Positions 17,241 through 28,048 are shown, counted from the stretch's first letter. The stretch is 64,000 bases of DNA from Algiphilus sp. (GCF_023145115.1 NZ_JAGLEJ010000039.1:29583-93582); one strand, 5' to 3'. Made by a program: numbers and translations. Notes: a model not told the origin generated them from the letters alone.

Positions 17241-18236
17241 TCAGCCGAGCGCGGACGCGCCGCCCTCGCGGCGCGCGAATTCGGTGATCTGGACGGCATG
17301 GTTGCCGTTGGCGGTGCCGAGACGGCCGCGGAATACCGGCAGGTCCTCGACGGTGAGCTCGACGGCGTCCTGCCAGTCCAGCGGGATGACGTCGCCCGCC
17401 TTGAGCTGCATGACGCGGCGCAGGCTGAGCTGGGGCGTGTCGAGCACCGTGCACAGCTCGACCTCGGCGTCCTGCATGCGGCTCTTGAGCGCTGCCGCCC
17501 AGCGGTCGTCGCGATCGTCGCGATCGGACTGCAGGCCGGCGTCGAGCAGATCCTTGATCGGCTCCACCATGGCGTAGGGCAGCGTCACGTGGATGTCGCC
17601 CGAACCGCCCTCCAGCTCGACGTGGAACTTCGAGACCACGACCAGCTCGCTGGGCGAGACGATGGTCGCGAAGTGCGGGTTCACCTCCGAACCGCTGTGC
17701 TCGAAGTCCAGGTTCATGACGGGCGCCCACGCCTCGTGCATGTCGTGGAAGGCCTGGCGCAGCATGAGCTGGATGACGCGCGATTCCACCGGCGTGAACT
17801 CGCGCCCCTCGATCTTCACCGGATAGCGCCCGGCGCCGCCGAAGAAGGTATCGACCGCGGTCACCACCAGCTTGGGCTCGAAGACGAACAGGCCGGTGCC
17901 GCGCAGCGGCTTGATCTTCACCAGATTGAGGCTGGTGGGCACGAACAGCGAGTGCACGTAGTCGGAGAACTTCACCATCTCGACGCCGCGGATGGAGATC
18001 TCCGGCGAGCGCCGCAGCATGTTGAACAGGCCGATGCGGAAGTAGCGCGCGAAGCGCTCGTTGATCATCTCCAGCGTCGGCAGGCGGCCGCGGATGATGC
18101 GGTCCTGCGCCGCCAGGTCATAGGGACGCGCCTCGCCGGCGAGCGGATCGTCCTCGTCGGTGCTGACCGCGCCGGAATCGACGCCGCCGAGCAGCGCGTC
18201 GATCTCGTCCTGGGAGAGAAGGTCGTTGCCGCTCAT
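17241..18236 (-). CDS. fliM: Flagellar motor switch protein FliM
   Basis: 331 residues. The N-terminal LLSQDEIDALLGGV is the CheY-P docking peptide. The middle CheC-like domain holds FARYFRIGLFNMLRRSPEIS and GTGLFVFEPKLVVTAVDTFF, and a C-terminal SpoA domain follows. The start overlaps the fliL stop (ATGA). It joins FliG to FliN in the C-ring and sets rotation direction. Confidence 0.96.
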   Translation of the reverse strand: MSGNDLLSQDEIDALLGGVDSGAVSTDEDDPLAGEARPYDLAAQDRIIRGRLPTLEMINERFARYFRIGLFNMLRRSPEISIRGVEMVKFSDYVHSLFVPTSLNLVKIKPLRGTGLFVFEPKLVVTAVDTFFGGAGRYPVKIEGREFTPVESRVIQLMLRQAFHDMHEAWAPVMNLDFEHSGSEVNPHFATIVSPSELVVVSKFHVELEGGSGDIHVTLPYAMVEPIKDLLDAGLQSDRDDRDDRWAAALKSRMQDAEVELCTVLDTPQLSLRRVMQLKAGDVIPLDWQDAVELTVEDLPVFRGRLGTANGNHAVQITEFARREGGASALG

Positions 18237-18721
18237 TGCATGACGAAGTTGGTGAAGTAGATCGCCTCGACGGCGCTCTCGGCCACCTCGAGCTCGGCGA
18301 GGCGGGCATTGATCGCATCCAGCGACTGCGCGCGCAGGGCTTCCTTGCCGTCGCGCGTGAGGAGGTTCTGGTAGTCGGCGGTCGACATCAGCATGAGCAG
18401 CTCGTTGCGCAGCAGCGGCGCGTGCTTCTCGAGCGCCCCCGGAACGGCCGAATCACGCGTCATCAGGGCCACATCGATCTTCAGGTAGCGCATGTAGGCG
18501 CCGTCCGGCAGATTCACCACGAAGGCCGGCTCGAAGGGCCAGTAGATCGGCTCCGCCAGCCTGGGTGCCGCCGGTTCGTCGGTCTCGGCATGCGCGGCCA
18601 CCTGCGTCAGGTAGTACCAGCCACCGCCACCGCCGAGCGCTGCCATCAGCAGCCCCACGATCAGCGTGCGCATCATCCCGCCGCCCTTCCTGCTGTCATC
18701 CTGAGCTGCTGCCTCGGCCAT
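18233..18721 (-). CDS. fliL: Flagellar basal-body-associated protein FliL
   Basis: 162 residues: a short basic N-terminus, one membrane helix (MMRTLIVGLLMAALGGGGGW) and a periplasmic domain with YWPFEPAFVVNL and YLKIDVALMTRD. It usually interacts with the stator units. I chose MAEAAAQDDSRKGG as the start. A sigma-54 promoter candidate lies 54 bases upstream in the gap after fliK, so fliL-R may have its own transcript. Confidence 0.9.
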   Translation of the reverse strand: MAEAAAQDDSRKGGGMMRTLIVGLLMAALGGGGGWYYLTQVAAHAETDEPAAPRLAEPIYWPFEPAFVVNLPDGAYMRYLKIDVALMTRDSAVPGALEKHAPLLRNELLMLMSTADYQNLLTRDGKEALRAQSLDAINARLAELEVAESAVEAIYFTNFVMQ

Positions 18722-18774
18722 GGTTCTCGATTCCGGTGCGCGGACGCGTCGTGCCCGCCTCCGCGATCCGTGCT

Positions 18775-18789
18775 GCAAGCGCGGCGCCA
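18775..18789 (-). promoter_or_regulatory. Sigma-54 promoter candidate for fliL
   Basis: The minus strand reads TGGCGCCGCGCTTGC, matching TGGCACG-N4-TTGC with both invariant GG and GC in place, 54 bases before the fliL ATG. The rest of the -24 box is imperfect. A separate RpoN promoter before fliL is known in Pseudomonas. Confidence 0.5.
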
Positions 18790-18794
18790 CCGCC

Positions 18795-20042
18795 TCAGGC
18801 CCAGCCCTCGAACAGGCCGCGCGCCCGAAGAGCGGAGGCGGTGATGGGGACGGACGGTGGCTCGCCGCTGTCGTCGGGTCCGCCCGCGCCGTGCCCGGCG
18901 GCGTCCCGCTGCCCGCCCGTCGACGCGCCGCCGCCGGTGTGCTGCTGGGAAACCGACGCGTCGCCGAGCTGCAGGCCCTGCCCGGCGAGCTGCTGCTGCA
19001 GGAGCGGCATCGCCTGCTCGAGGGCCGCGCGCGCGCCGGCGGTGGCGGCCACGAAATGCGCGCTCAGCGCACCCTGCTCGCTCCGCCCCAGCTGGATGTC
19101 CAGGCGCCCGAGCTCGGGCGGATCGAGCCGCAGACTCGCCTGCCAGCGGCCCTCGGTGGCCGCCTCCACCATGACGCGCGCGGCCGCCTCGGCAAGCTGC
19201 TGCGGCGCCGCGGTGGTCGTCGGCAGCGCCGGCGCCGCCATCGGCGGAGACACCTGCGGTGCCTGTCCGACCGGCGAGGGCGCGGCGGCAGGCACCGCCG
19301 CCGGCGCCGAGGCCTCAGCACCGACGCCCGGTGCGGACGTGGCACCCGCCGGGCTCGTACCGCCCTCGCCGCGCATCGCGCGCATGACCGCCTCGCGCAG
19401 CGCGCGCGGCAGCGGCTCGGTCGGCGATGGCGCGGCACGCGGCCCGTCGGCCTGCGGGTGTGCGGGTGCGGCCGCGGCCGCTTCGGTGCGCGGCGCAACG
19501 GCAGCGCGTGCACCCTCGTCGGCGGGCGGTCGCGGCCCGGACGCCTGCGCATCGATGCCGGCGCGATCGACGGTCCGGCCTCCGGCATCGGGGGGGCGGA
19601 CGCGCGCGGCCGTAGCGGCACCGTCGCCGACGTCCGCCGAAGCCGGGGGTGCGCGTTCCGCGCGCACCGGCGCTTCCGCGGCCGGCGGAGGCGGTACGGC
19701 CGTGGCCGCCGCTGCCGCGGGCGCATCGGCTTCGGGCCGGCCGCCCGGCGGTACGGCACCGTCGCCTTCGGCGGACAACGCCGCCGGTGCCCTGCCGGCC
19801 CCTTCGGTGGTCCTCGGCTCCGGCCGCTCGGCAGCGGTGCCGGCCGCCGCTTCGGCGACATGTGCTTGAGTCGACTCGCCATCCGCTTCGCTTGCCGGTC
19901 GCCGCGTCGCGGACGCCGGCGCCGCATCACCGGCGCTGTCGGCCATCAGGCGCGCGAAGGGCGCGCCGTCATCGCTCGCCGCTCGCCGCGGAGGTCCCGC
20001 CGGCGGCGGCGCCGGCGGTGCCGCGCCGACCGCCGGCGTCAT
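18795..20042 (-). CDS. fliK: Flagellar hook-length control protein FliK
   Basis: About 415 residues. The first 300 are an Ala/Pro-rich, low-complexity region, as expected for the molecular-ruler part. The conserved C-terminal hook domain is clear: LRLDPPELGRLDIQL followed by LQQQLAGQGLQLGDASVS. It measures hook length and switches export specificity by acting on FlhB. The ATG at 20042 overlaps the fliJ stop (ATGA). A TTG 15 bases upstream is the only other candidate. Confidence 0.88.
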   Translation of the reverse strand: MTPAVGAAPPAPPPAGPPRRAASDDGAPFARLMADSAGDAAPASATRRPASEADGESTQAHVAEAAAGTAAERPEPRTTEGAGRAPAALSAEGDGAVPPGGRPEADAPAAAAATAVPPPPAAEAPVRAERAPPASADVGDGAATAARVRPPDAGGRTVDRAGIDAQASGPRPPADEGARAAVAPRTEAAAAAPAHPQADGPRAAPSPTEPLPRALREAVMRAMRGEGGTSPAGATSAPGVGAEASAPAAVPAAAPSPVGQAPQVSPPMAAPALPTTTAAPQQLAEAAARVMVEAATEGRWQASLRLDPPELGRLDIQLGRSEQGALSAHFVAATAGARAALEQAMPLLQQQLAGQGLQLGDASVSQQHTGGGASTGGQRDAAGHGAGGPDDSGEPPSVPITASALRARGLFEGWA

Positions 20043-20464
20043 GCACTCGCCCGGCAACGACTGCCGGCCCAGTCATCGAGCGCGTCCTGCGCACGGCGGC
20101 GGGCCTCGTGGTCCGCGGCGCGCTGATAGCCGGCCTGCAGCCGGTCGAGCACGTCGCGATCCTGGCGCGCCAGCATGTAGCGCGTGCGGCAGGCCTCGAC
20201 CGCCGCCTCTGCCTGCTGCAGGCGGGCTGCCTGCGCGCGCACCGCCTCCTGGAGCCGCCCGAGGAACACGGTCCGGTTGGCCAGCCACTGCGCCGACGCG
20301 CGCACCGGCGCGGCTTCGTATTCGTGCAGATAGCCGAGCAGCTCGCTGGCCCGCGCGGATTCGGCGCGGGCGCGCTCCTGCGCGGCGGCGAGCTCGCGGG
20401 CGGCGGCATCCTCGTGGACGCGGCGGACACGGGCGACGGCATCGAGGGGACGGGTTCCGGTCAC
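20039..20464 (-). CDS. fliJ: Flagellar export chaperone/coiled-coil protein FliJ
   Basis: 141 residues, almost wholly helical and rich in Ala, Arg, Glu and Gln, fitting the long antiparallel coiled coil of FliJ. The family is weakly conserved. The call rests on size, composition and position between fliI and fliK. FliJ links the FliI ATPase ring to FlhA and escorts export chaperones. Confidence 0.85.
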   Translation of the reverse strand: MTGTRPLDAVARVRRVHEDAAARELAAAQERARAESARASELLGYLHEYEAAPVRASAQWLANRTVFLGRLQEAVRAQAARLQQAEAAVEACRTRYMLARQDRDVLDRLQAGYQRAADHEARRRAQDALDDWAGSRCRASA

Positions 20465-21807
20465 GTCTGCTGCTCCTGAAAGATGGCCTCCAGCGCCTGC
20501 TGCGATGCCGCCATGTCGGCCACTTCGCCGCGGTCCTGCCGCAGGAAGGCCTCGATGCGCGACCAGCGCGCCAGCGCTTCGTCGGTATCGGCATCGGTGC
20601 CCTGCTTGTAGGCACCGATGGTGATGAGGTCACGGTGGCGGCTGTGCGCGGCCAGCAGGCGCCGCAACCGACGCGCGGCGTGCTGCTGCGGCTGATCGGT
20701 GACCGCATCGGCAACGCGCGAGACCGATGCCTCGACGTCGATGGCGGGAAACCGTCCCGACTCCGCGATGCCGCGCGACAGCACGATGTGGCCGTCGAGG
20801 ACGGCGCGCGCGGCGTCGGCGACCGGGTCCTGCAGATCGTCGCCGTCGACCAGCACGGTGTAGATGGCGGTGATGCTGCCGGTGCCGTCACCGTTGCCGG
20901 CACGCTCGACCAGCTGCGGAAGGCGCGCCAGCGCCGACGGCGGATAGCCGCGCGTGGCGGGCGCCTCGCCGGTGGCGAGACCGATCTCGCGGCCGGCGTG
21001 AGCGAAGCGGGTCAGCGAGTCCATGAGCAGCAGCACCGACCGCCCCTGATCGCGGAAGTACTCCGCCACCGCCGTCGCCAGCCAGGCACCGCGCAGCCGC
21101 GCCAGCGGCGGCGCATCGGCGGGCGCCGCGACGACGCAGGCGCGGGTCATGCCCTCGGCGCCCAGGGTGTCGTGCACGAAATCGCCGACCTCGCGACCGC
21201 GCTCGCCGATGAGCCCGACGACGACCACATCGGCGGTGGTGTTGCGCGTCATCATGCCGAGCAGCGTCGACTTGCCGACGCCGCTGCCCGCGAAGAGTCC
21301 GACGCGCTGGCCGCGGCCGAGCGTCAGCACGCCGTTGACCGCGCGCACGCCGACGTCGAGCGGCGTGGTGATGGCACGACGCGCGAGCGGATTGATCGGC
21401 GCCGGGGCGGCATCGGCGGGCCGCGTGCCGCGCGGATCGGCGCGGCCGTCGAGGGCGCGCCCGTTGGCGTCGACCACGCGCCCGAGCCAGTCGGGACCGA
21501 TGCGCGCCACGGCGCCGCCGGCCCGCTGGGCCACCGCGGCCTCCGGCAGCAGTCCGACCGGGTTGTCCAGCGGCATGAGCAGCGTGCGCCCGTGCGCGAA
21601 ACCCACCACCTCGGCGGCGATGTCGCGCCCGTCGGCGACCGCGATGCGCACCCGCGACCCCAGCGGCGCGCTGCAGCCCTCGGCCTCCAGCGTCAGGCCG
21701 ACTGCGCGGCGCAGGCGGCCGCTGCGCACGAAGCCGGGCTCGGGCGGCACGGTGCCGGCGATCGCTTCGAGACGTCCGCGCAGCCGCTCCGCACGTACCG
21801 CGTTCAC
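20461..21807 (-). CDS. fliI: Flagellum-specific ATPase FliI
   Basis: 448 residues of the F1/V1-like ATPase fold. The Walker A motif AGSGVGKST lies at 173-181 and the Walker B region is SVLLLMDSLTRFA. GLIGERGREVGDFV and the C-terminal TIGAYKQGTDADTDEAL are FliI signatures. It starts with GTG in a GTGA overlap with fliH; the open frame reaches further upstream into fliH but is not used. It powers substrate unloading at the export gate. Confidence 0.95.
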   Translation of the reverse strand: MNAVRAERLRGRLEAIAGTVPPEPGFVRSGRLRRAVGLTLEAEGCSAPLGSRVRIAVADGRDIAAEVVGFAHGRTLLMPLDNPVGLLPEAAVAQRAGGAVARIGPDWLGRVVDANGRALDGRADPRGTRPADAAPAPINPLARRAITTPLDVGVRAVNGVLTLGRGQRVGLFAGSGVGKSTLLGMMTRNTTADVVVVGLIGERGREVGDFVHDTLGAEGMTRACVVAAPADAPPLARLRGAWLATAVAEYFRDQGRSVLLLMDSLTRFAHAGREIGLATGEAPATRGYPPSALARLPQLVERAGNGDGTGSITAIYTVLVDGDDLQDPVADAARAVLDGHIVLSRGIAESGRFPAIDVEASVSRVADAVTDQPQQHAARRLRRLLAAHSRHRDLITIGAYKQGTDADTDEALARWSRIEAFLRQDRGEVADMAASQQALEAIFQEQQT

Positions 21808-22376
21808 GCCTCCATCTCCTGATCGGCATCCAGCCACTGGCGCGCCAGCGTGTCGAGGCGGGCGTCGAGACCGGCATCGACCCCGGCGGCACCGCGCCAG
21901 ACGCGGACGTCGCCGCGCGGCAGATCGGGGTCGTCGTGCCACTGCACCGTTGCCGGCAGCGCGACATCCTCGGGCAGCCCGGCGCGATCCTGCGGGTGCA
22001 GCGCGACATGCGCCGCGCCCTCGCCCTCGACCAGCGCCTCCAGCGCGTCGCGCACCAGCCCCAGCACCGCGTCGGGGTCGACCGCCAGCGTGTGCCGGGC
22101 CAGTCGCGCGCCGATGCGCAATGCGAGATCGCGCAGCTGCTCGACGACGGCGTCGTCCGCCGCCGCCAGCGGGCTCGCGAGCGCCGCGGTCAGCGCCTCC
22201 AGGCGCTCGGCGGCGGCCTTCACATCCTGCATGCCGGCGGCGAAACCGTCGGCGTGGCCCTTCTCCCAGCCCTCGCTGTAGGCGCGCGCCTGCACGCTCT
22301 CCAGCTCGGCCGTGGTGGGCGGCCGGCTTCCGGATCCGAAGTCCGGCAGCGCGACGCGACGGGCGGCCTCAGACAT
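21804..22376 (-). CDS. fliH: Flagellar assembly protein FliH
   Basis: 190 residues. It has an ARAYSEGWEKGHADGFAAGM segment with the Gly-spaced helix of FliH, a long charged helix and a C-terminal domain (HVALHPQDRAGLPED) resembling the ATP synthase delta subunit. It anchors FliI at the C-ring. The reading frame overlaps the fliG end by eight bases. Confidence 0.9.
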   Translation of the reverse strand: MSEAARRVALPDFGSGSRPPTTAELESVQARAYSEGWEKGHADGFAAGMQDVKAAAERLEALTAALASPLAAADDAVVEQLRDLALRIGARLARHTLAVDPDAVLGLVRDALEALVEGEGAAHVALHPQDRAGLPEDVALPATVQWHDDPDLPRGDVRVWRGAAGVDAGLDARLDTLARQWLDADQEMEA

Positions 22377-23400
22377 ATTCGTCCGCCCCGCCCTTGCTGC
22401 CCAGCGTCAGCTCGCCGTCGTCGGAAAGCTGACGCGCCAGCGCCAGGATCTCCTTCTGCGCGGCCTCGACGTCGGATACCTTCACCGGCCCGCGCGCCTC
22501 CAGGTCCTCGAGCAGCATCTCGGCGGCGCGCTTGGAGATGTTGGCGGTGATCTTCTCGCGCACGCGGGCATCGGCCCCCTTGAGCGCCACCGGCAGCTTG
22601 TCGCCGGGGACCTCGCGCAGGAGGCGCTGGATGCTGCGGTCGTCGAGCGTGGCGAGGTCGTCGAACACGAACATGAGGTCCTCGATGCGCTCGGAGAGCG
22701 TCGCGTCCATGTCGCGCACCGCCTCGATGAGCTGGGTCTCGGTGCTCGAATCGAGGAAGTTGAGGATGCTGGCGGCGACCTTGACGCCGCCGACGCTGGA
22801 CGACTTCAGGTTGTTGTTGCCGGAGAACTGCCGCTCCATGATCTCGTCGAGCTCGTTGAGCGCGTTGGGCGGAATGCCCTCGAGCGTGGCGATGCGCATG
22901 ACCACATCGGCGCGCGTGCGCTCGGACAGCAGTCCCAGCACTTCCGCGGCCTGGTCGGGTTCGAGATAGGCCAGCACGATGGCGACGATCTGCGGGTGCT
23001 CGTTGCGCACCAGATCGGAGATGGCGCGCGCGTCCATCCACTTGAGCGCATCCAGGCCCTTGGTCTGGCTGCCCACCAGGATGCGGTCGATGAGCCGGCC
23101 GGCCTTGTCCTCGCCGAGCGCATTGGCCAGCACGCGACGCACGTATTCGTCGGCCCCGACGCCCAGCGAGGTCTGGCCGTCGAGCTCGGCGACGAAGCTG
23201 GAGATGACCTGCTGCGCCTGCTCGGTGGTCACCGGCCCCATGCGCGCCATGGCCGCGCCGAGCTTCTGCACCTCGCGCGCGCTCATGTGCTTGAGCACCT
23301 CGGCGGCCTCGGCCTCGCCCAGCGACAGCAGAAGCACCGCGGCGCGGTGGGTGCCGTCGCCGATGCCGGCGGCCGGCCGTTCCATGAGGGCCTCAACCAT
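22369..23400 (-). CDS. fliG: Flagellar motor switch protein FliG
   Basis: 343 residues. The N-terminal domain (RAAVLLLSLGEAEAAEVLKH) meets FliF. A middle domain carries the EHPQIVAIVLAYLEPDQAAE region (EHPQ motif). The C-terminal torque domain holds LMFVFDDLATLDDRSIQRLL and the charged KGADARVREKI ridge that meets the stator. All key regions are intact. It may begin at MERPAAG five residues later. Confidence 0.96.
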   Translation of the reverse strand: MVEALMERPAAGIGDGTHRAAVLLLSLGEAEAAEVLKHMSAREVQKLGAAMARMGPVTTEQAQQVISSFVAELDGQTSLGVGADEYVRRVLANALGEDKAGRLIDRILVGSQTKGLDALKWMDARAISDLVRNEHPQIVAIVLAYLEPDQAAEVLGLLSERTRADVVMRIATLEGIPPNALNELDEIMERQFSGNNNLKSSSVGGVKVAASILNFLDSSTETQLIEAVRDMDATLSERIEDLMFVFDDLATLDDRSIQRLLREVPGDKLPVALKGADARVREKITANISKRAAEMLLEDLEARGPVKVSDVEAAQKEILALARQLSDDGELTLGSKGGADEYV

Positions 23401-24997
23401 CGCTGCCCACCCAGGTCCGCATCAGCTGGGCGACCCGCTTGGGATCGGTCTGCACCACGGTACGGGCGACCTGGAGCTGGCGCTCGTAGGGCGCCTCCCG
23501 CATCTCGGGCTCGGGCGCGTCGTCGCCTTCGTCGGGCGCCACCGTACCGGCGAGCCGGGGATAGGTCTCGGGCTCGTCGACCGCCTGCACGGTCACCGGC
23601 TGCAGCAGGGCGCGCAGGGTCGGGCGCAGCACCGCGAAGATGAGTACCAGCAGCACCAGCACGCCGCCGAAGTTGCGCGCGAGCATGGTGCCCCAGCCAT
23701 CGTCGAGATAGCGCTCCCAGATCGGCGCCGCCTCGGGCGCCGCCGGCACGACGGCATCGGCGAAGCGGGCATGCTCGATGCTCAGGCGATCGCCGCGCTG
23801 GGCGTCGAAGCCGATCGCGCCCTCGACGAGCTGCCGCAGCTGCTGCATCTCGGCCGGCTCCAGGGGCCGCGTGCTGACGGTGCCATCGGCAGCGGTGACC
23901 CGGACATGGTCGACCAGCACCGCCGCCGAGACGCGCTTGAGCGCGCCGGCGGGCTGCTCGGTCATGCTGTACTCGCGCCCCACCGCGTACTCGCGCGACA
24001 CTTCGCGCAGACTCGGCGGCGCATCGGGATCCGCCGCGGGCGCGGGTGCCGGTGCGGCACCGTCGGGGTTGCCCGGCATGTTGGCGGCCGCGCCCGCTGC
24101 GGCGCCGGCGGGCTCGCCGCCGCGCTCCTCGCGCAGCTGCTCGCTGGTGATGGCGGCGGGGTCGGCCTGCACGCGCTCGCTGGCGAGCTGACGGGTCTCG
24201 ACGTCGTGCTCGACGGTGACCTGGGCGCGCACACGCCCCTCGCCCACCAGGGCCTCGGCCAGGCCGATGATGCGGGAGGCCAGCAGTGCCTCGGTCTGAC
24301 GGGCGAGATCGAACTGCTGGCGCGAGGCGGCGATCACGCTCCCCTCGCCGTCGGGATCGGAGAGCAGGTTGCCGGCGCTGTCCACCACCGTGACGGCGGA
24401 CGGGTCCATCTGCGGCACGCTGGCGGCGACCAGATTGACGATGGCCTGCGCCTGGGCGGCGTCGAGGCTGCGCCCGGGGCGCAGGTCGACCACCACCGAG
24501 GCGCTGGCGCGGCTGGCGTCGCGCACGAAGGCGGACTCGCGCGCCACCGCCAGATGCACGCGCGCGCTGCGCACCGGCGACAGACTGGCGATGGTGCGCC
24601 CGAGCTCGGTCTCCAGCGCGTACTGGTAGCGCGCCGATTCCATGAACTGGCTGACCCCGAAGCCGGGCGACTCGGACAGCATCGCGAAGCCGTTGTCCGG
24701 GCCCAGCGCGTCGTTGCCGGCGAGCTGCATGCGCGCGGCGTGGAGCTGCGTCCGGGGTACCGATACCGCGTCGCCGTTGTCGGCAGTGCGGGCCGGAATG
24801 CCGACGGCCTCCAGGCTGCGCACGATCTCGGCGGAGTCGCGCAGCTCGAGGCCGGTGGCCACCGGCGTCCAGTCGGCGCCGCGCGACCACATGTACACGC
24901 TGATGCCCGCGGCGACCGCGAGCGCGAGACCGGCGAGCAGCAGCACGGGCTTGAGCGCCGGGACCTGCTGAACGATCTGGAACGGGGATTGCGCCAT
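23393..24997 (-). CDS. fliF: Flagellar MS-ring protein FliF
   Basis: 534 residues with a membrane helix near each end (PVLLLAGLALAVAAGISVYM and FGGVLVLLVLIFAVLRPTLR). Ring-building motifs include DGLALYSxL-like LEAVGIPARTADNGDAVSVP, GFGVSQFMESARYQYALETE and VVDLRPGRSLDAAQAQAIVN. The C-terminal tail binds FliG. The gene follows fliE by 10 bases. Confidence 0.95.
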   Translation of the reverse strand: MAQSPFQIVQQVPALKPVLLLAGLALAVAAGISVYMWSRGADWTPVATGLELRDSAEIVRSLEAVGIPARTADNGDAVSVPRTQLHAARMQLAGNDALGPDNGFAMLSESPGFGVSQFMESARYQYALETELGRTIASLSPVRSARVHLAVARESAFVRDASRASASVVVDLRPGRSLDAAQAQAIVNLVAASVPQMDPSAVTVVDSAGNLLSDPDGEGSVIAASRQQFDLARQTEALLASRIIGLAEALVGEGRVRAQVTVEHDVETRQLASERVQADPAAITSEQLREERGGEPAGAAAGAAANMPGNPDGAAPAPAPAADPDAPPSLREVSREYAVGREYSMTEQPAGALKRVSAAVLVDHVRVTAADGTVSTRPLEPAEMQQLRQLVEGAIGFDAQRGDRLSIEHARFADAVVPAAPEAAPIWERYLDDGWGTMLARNFGGVLVLLVLIFAVLRPTLRALLQPVTVQAVDEPETYPRLAGTVAPDEGDDAPEPEMREAPYERQLQVARTVVQTDPKRVAQLMRTWVGSDG

Positions 24998-25007
24998 CGT
25001 CGGGCCC

Positions 25008-25337
25008 CTACAGCGGCATGTTCATGATGTCCTGGTAGGCCGCCACCGCCCGGTTGCGCACCTCCACGGCGGCGCGGAAGGCCACGCCGGACTCCTGCAT
25101 CTTCAGCATGGTGGTGGCGAGATCGCCCCGCCCCAGCTGGAAATCGTCGGCCGCGCGCGCGGCGTCGGCCTGGCGGTCGTTGACCCCGCGCACGGCGTCG
25201 CGCATGGCATCGACGAAGCCGCTGCGCTGCGGCGCCTCGGCGCCGGCGGCGGGGGTCGGCGCGGCGGCGGGCAGCGTCGAGCGCGCCTGCAGCGCACGCA
25301 TCTCGCTCAGTACGCGATTGATCCCCATCTCATCCAT
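25008..25337 (-). CDS. fliE: Flagellar hook-basal body protein FliE
   Basis: 109 residues, the usual size. The C-terminal part (GRGDLATTMLKMQESGVAFR, then VRNRAVAAYQDIMNMPL) is the strongly conserved FliE core that joins MS ring to rod. It is the first gene of the fliE-R operon, preceded by GGAG and by a near-perfect sigma-54 promoter. Confidence 0.95.
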   Translation of the reverse strand: MDEMGINRVLSEMRALQARSTLPAAAPTPAAGAEAPQRSGFVDAMRDAVRGVNDRQADAARAADDFQLGRGDLATTMLKMQESGVAFRAAVEVRNRAVAAYQDIMNMPL

Positions 25338-25374
25338 GGCGGCGATCTCCGTGCTTCATCCCCCGGAACATCGG

Positions 25375-25389
25375 GCAAGGCGCGTGCCC
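25375..25389 (-). promoter_or_regulatory. Sigma-54 promoter for the fliE operon
   Basis: The minus strand reads GGGCACGCGCCTTGC: all bases of GGCACG-N4-TTGC are present. The -12 element lies 38 bases before the fliE ATG, leaving a leader of about 25 bases. RpoN and a FleQ-like activator are encoded just upstream. Confidence 0.75.
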
Positions 25390-25394
25390 CGGCA

Positions 25395-26510
<1,116 letters not shown>

Positions 26511-26539
26511 GCGAATGGCTCCCGGTGGAACGCGACCGA

Positions 26540-27919
26540 TCAGGCCGACAGGGCGAGGGGCTGAGCCGCGGCGCGCATGCGCGCCGGCGGGATGCCGAGC
26601 GATTCGCGGTACTTGGCCACCGTGCGGCGGGCGATGCGGATGCCGCGCTCCGCCAGGCGCTCGGCCACCGCGGCATCGTCGAGCGGCGCATCGGGGCGCT
26701 CGCCGGCGATGAAGCGCCGGACCAGCGCACGCGCCGCGGTGTTGGAGGCCCCACAGTCGGCGCCGAAGCCGGCGCCGAAGAAGTGCTTGAGCTCGTAGAT
26801 GCCGCGCGGCGTCGCCACGTACTTGCCGCGGGTGACGCGCGAGACGGTCGATTCGTGCACGCCCACCTCGCCGGCGATCTCGCGCAGCATCATCGGCGCC
26901 AGCACCTCGTCGCCACCGGCGAGGAAGGCGAACTGCCGGCGGAAGATGGCGTGCGCCACCTTGAGCAGGGTGTCGGCGCGCTGCTCGAGACCGCGCAGCA
27001 GCCAGCGGGCCTCCTGCAGCTGATCGCGCAGGCCGGCGCTGCCCGGCGCGCCGCTTTCGACCACGCTGGCATAGCCGGGATTGATGCGCAGCCTGGGGGT
27101 CGCGAACTCGGAGAGCGTCACGGTCCAGCGACCGTCCACCCGCGCCACCACCACGTCCGGCAGGACCGGCGCACCGGTCGCGGCGGAACGCCCCGGGTGC
27201 GGATCGAGCCGGCGCAGACAGTTCAGCGCCTCGGAGAAGGCCGCGTCGTCGAGCCGGAGCTTGCGCTGCACCGCGAGCAGCTCGCGACCGGCGAGGCGCT
27301 CCAGGCCGACCGCGATCAGCGCGCGGGCGTTGCGCACCATGGCGCTGTCGGGCATGGCGTCGAGCTGGAGGCGCAGGCACTCGTCGAGGTCGCGCGCTCC
27401 GAATCCGGCCGGCGCCAGCTTGCGGATGAGCGCAAGCGCGGCGATGAGCGCGCCGGTGGGCAGTCCCTGGCTGCAGGCGAGCTCGTTGAGATCGCCTTCC
27501 AGCCAGCCGCGCTCGTCGATCGCGCCGAGGACCGCGAACGCGGCGTGCAGCTCGCGCGCGCTGCTGCACTCCACGGGCAGGTCGCGCATCAGGCGCTCGA
27601 CCACACCGTCCGGTTCCGGGGCCGCCACCGGCAGCGCGCTGTCGAAGCGCTCGGCGCCACCCGACATGGGCGTGAAGCTGTCGTCCCAGTTGGAATCGAG
27701 CGCGAGATCGCCGGCGGCATCCTCGTTGCCGGTGTCGTCCGCGACTTCGCCGTCGTCGGCGTCGTCGGCATCGACCTCCAGCATGACGTTGCTGGCGAGC
27801 CACTGCCCGACCTCGACCTCGAGATCCTCCGACGTCAGCCCGAGCAGGCGGATCTGCTGGGCAAGCTGCGGCGTCACCGTGGTACGGGTCGCCTGATGGG
27901 CGCGGGTATCGACTCGCAT
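26540..27919 (-). CDS. rpoN: RNA polymerase sigma-54 factor, flagellar-cluster copy
   Basis: 459 residues. Region I is short (VTPQLAQQIRLLGLTSEDLE), then an acidic linker, the core-binding domain, the VHESTVSRVTRGKYVATPRG helix-turn-helix, and the RpoN box ARRTVAKYRE near the C-terminus. The ATG at 27919 is set by AGGAGAG; the frame is open for 31 codons upstream, without a ribosome site. Its place between flagellar regulators recalls rpoN2 of Xanthomonas. A second, housekeeping rpoN beside ptsN genes is likely elsewhere, but is not in the window. Confidence 0.92.
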   Translation of the reverse strand: MRVDTRAHQATRTTVTPQLAQQIRLLGLTSEDLEVEVGQWLASNVMLEVDADDADDGEVADDTGNEDAAGDLALDSNWDDSFTPMSGGAERFDSALPVAAPEPDGVVERLMRDLPVECSSARELHAAFAVLGAIDERGWLEGDLNELACSQGLPTGALIAALALIRKLAPAGFGARDLDECLRLQLDAMPDSAMVRNARALIAVGLERLAGRELLAVQRKLRLDDAAFSEALNCLRRLDPHPGRSAATGAPVLPDVVVARVDGRWTVTLSEFATPRLRINPGYASVVESGAPGSAGLRDQLQEARWLLRGLEQRADTLLKVAHAIFRRQFAFLAGGDEVLAPMMLREIAGEVGVHESTVSRVTRGKYVATPRGIYELKHFFGAGFGADCGASNTAARALVRRFIAGERPDAPLDDAAVAERLAERGIRIARRTVAKYRESLGIPPARMRAAAQPLALSA

Positions 27920-28048
27920 CGTGCTCTCCTGTTCGCTGATTCTCGGCCGGACCGGGCTCCGGATTTCCGGCGGTTCCGGCGCGACGGTTTTCCGTCGTCG
28001 CGCTGCCATCATTGGCCAGGAACCGTTCAGCTCCTACAAGAGATAGAC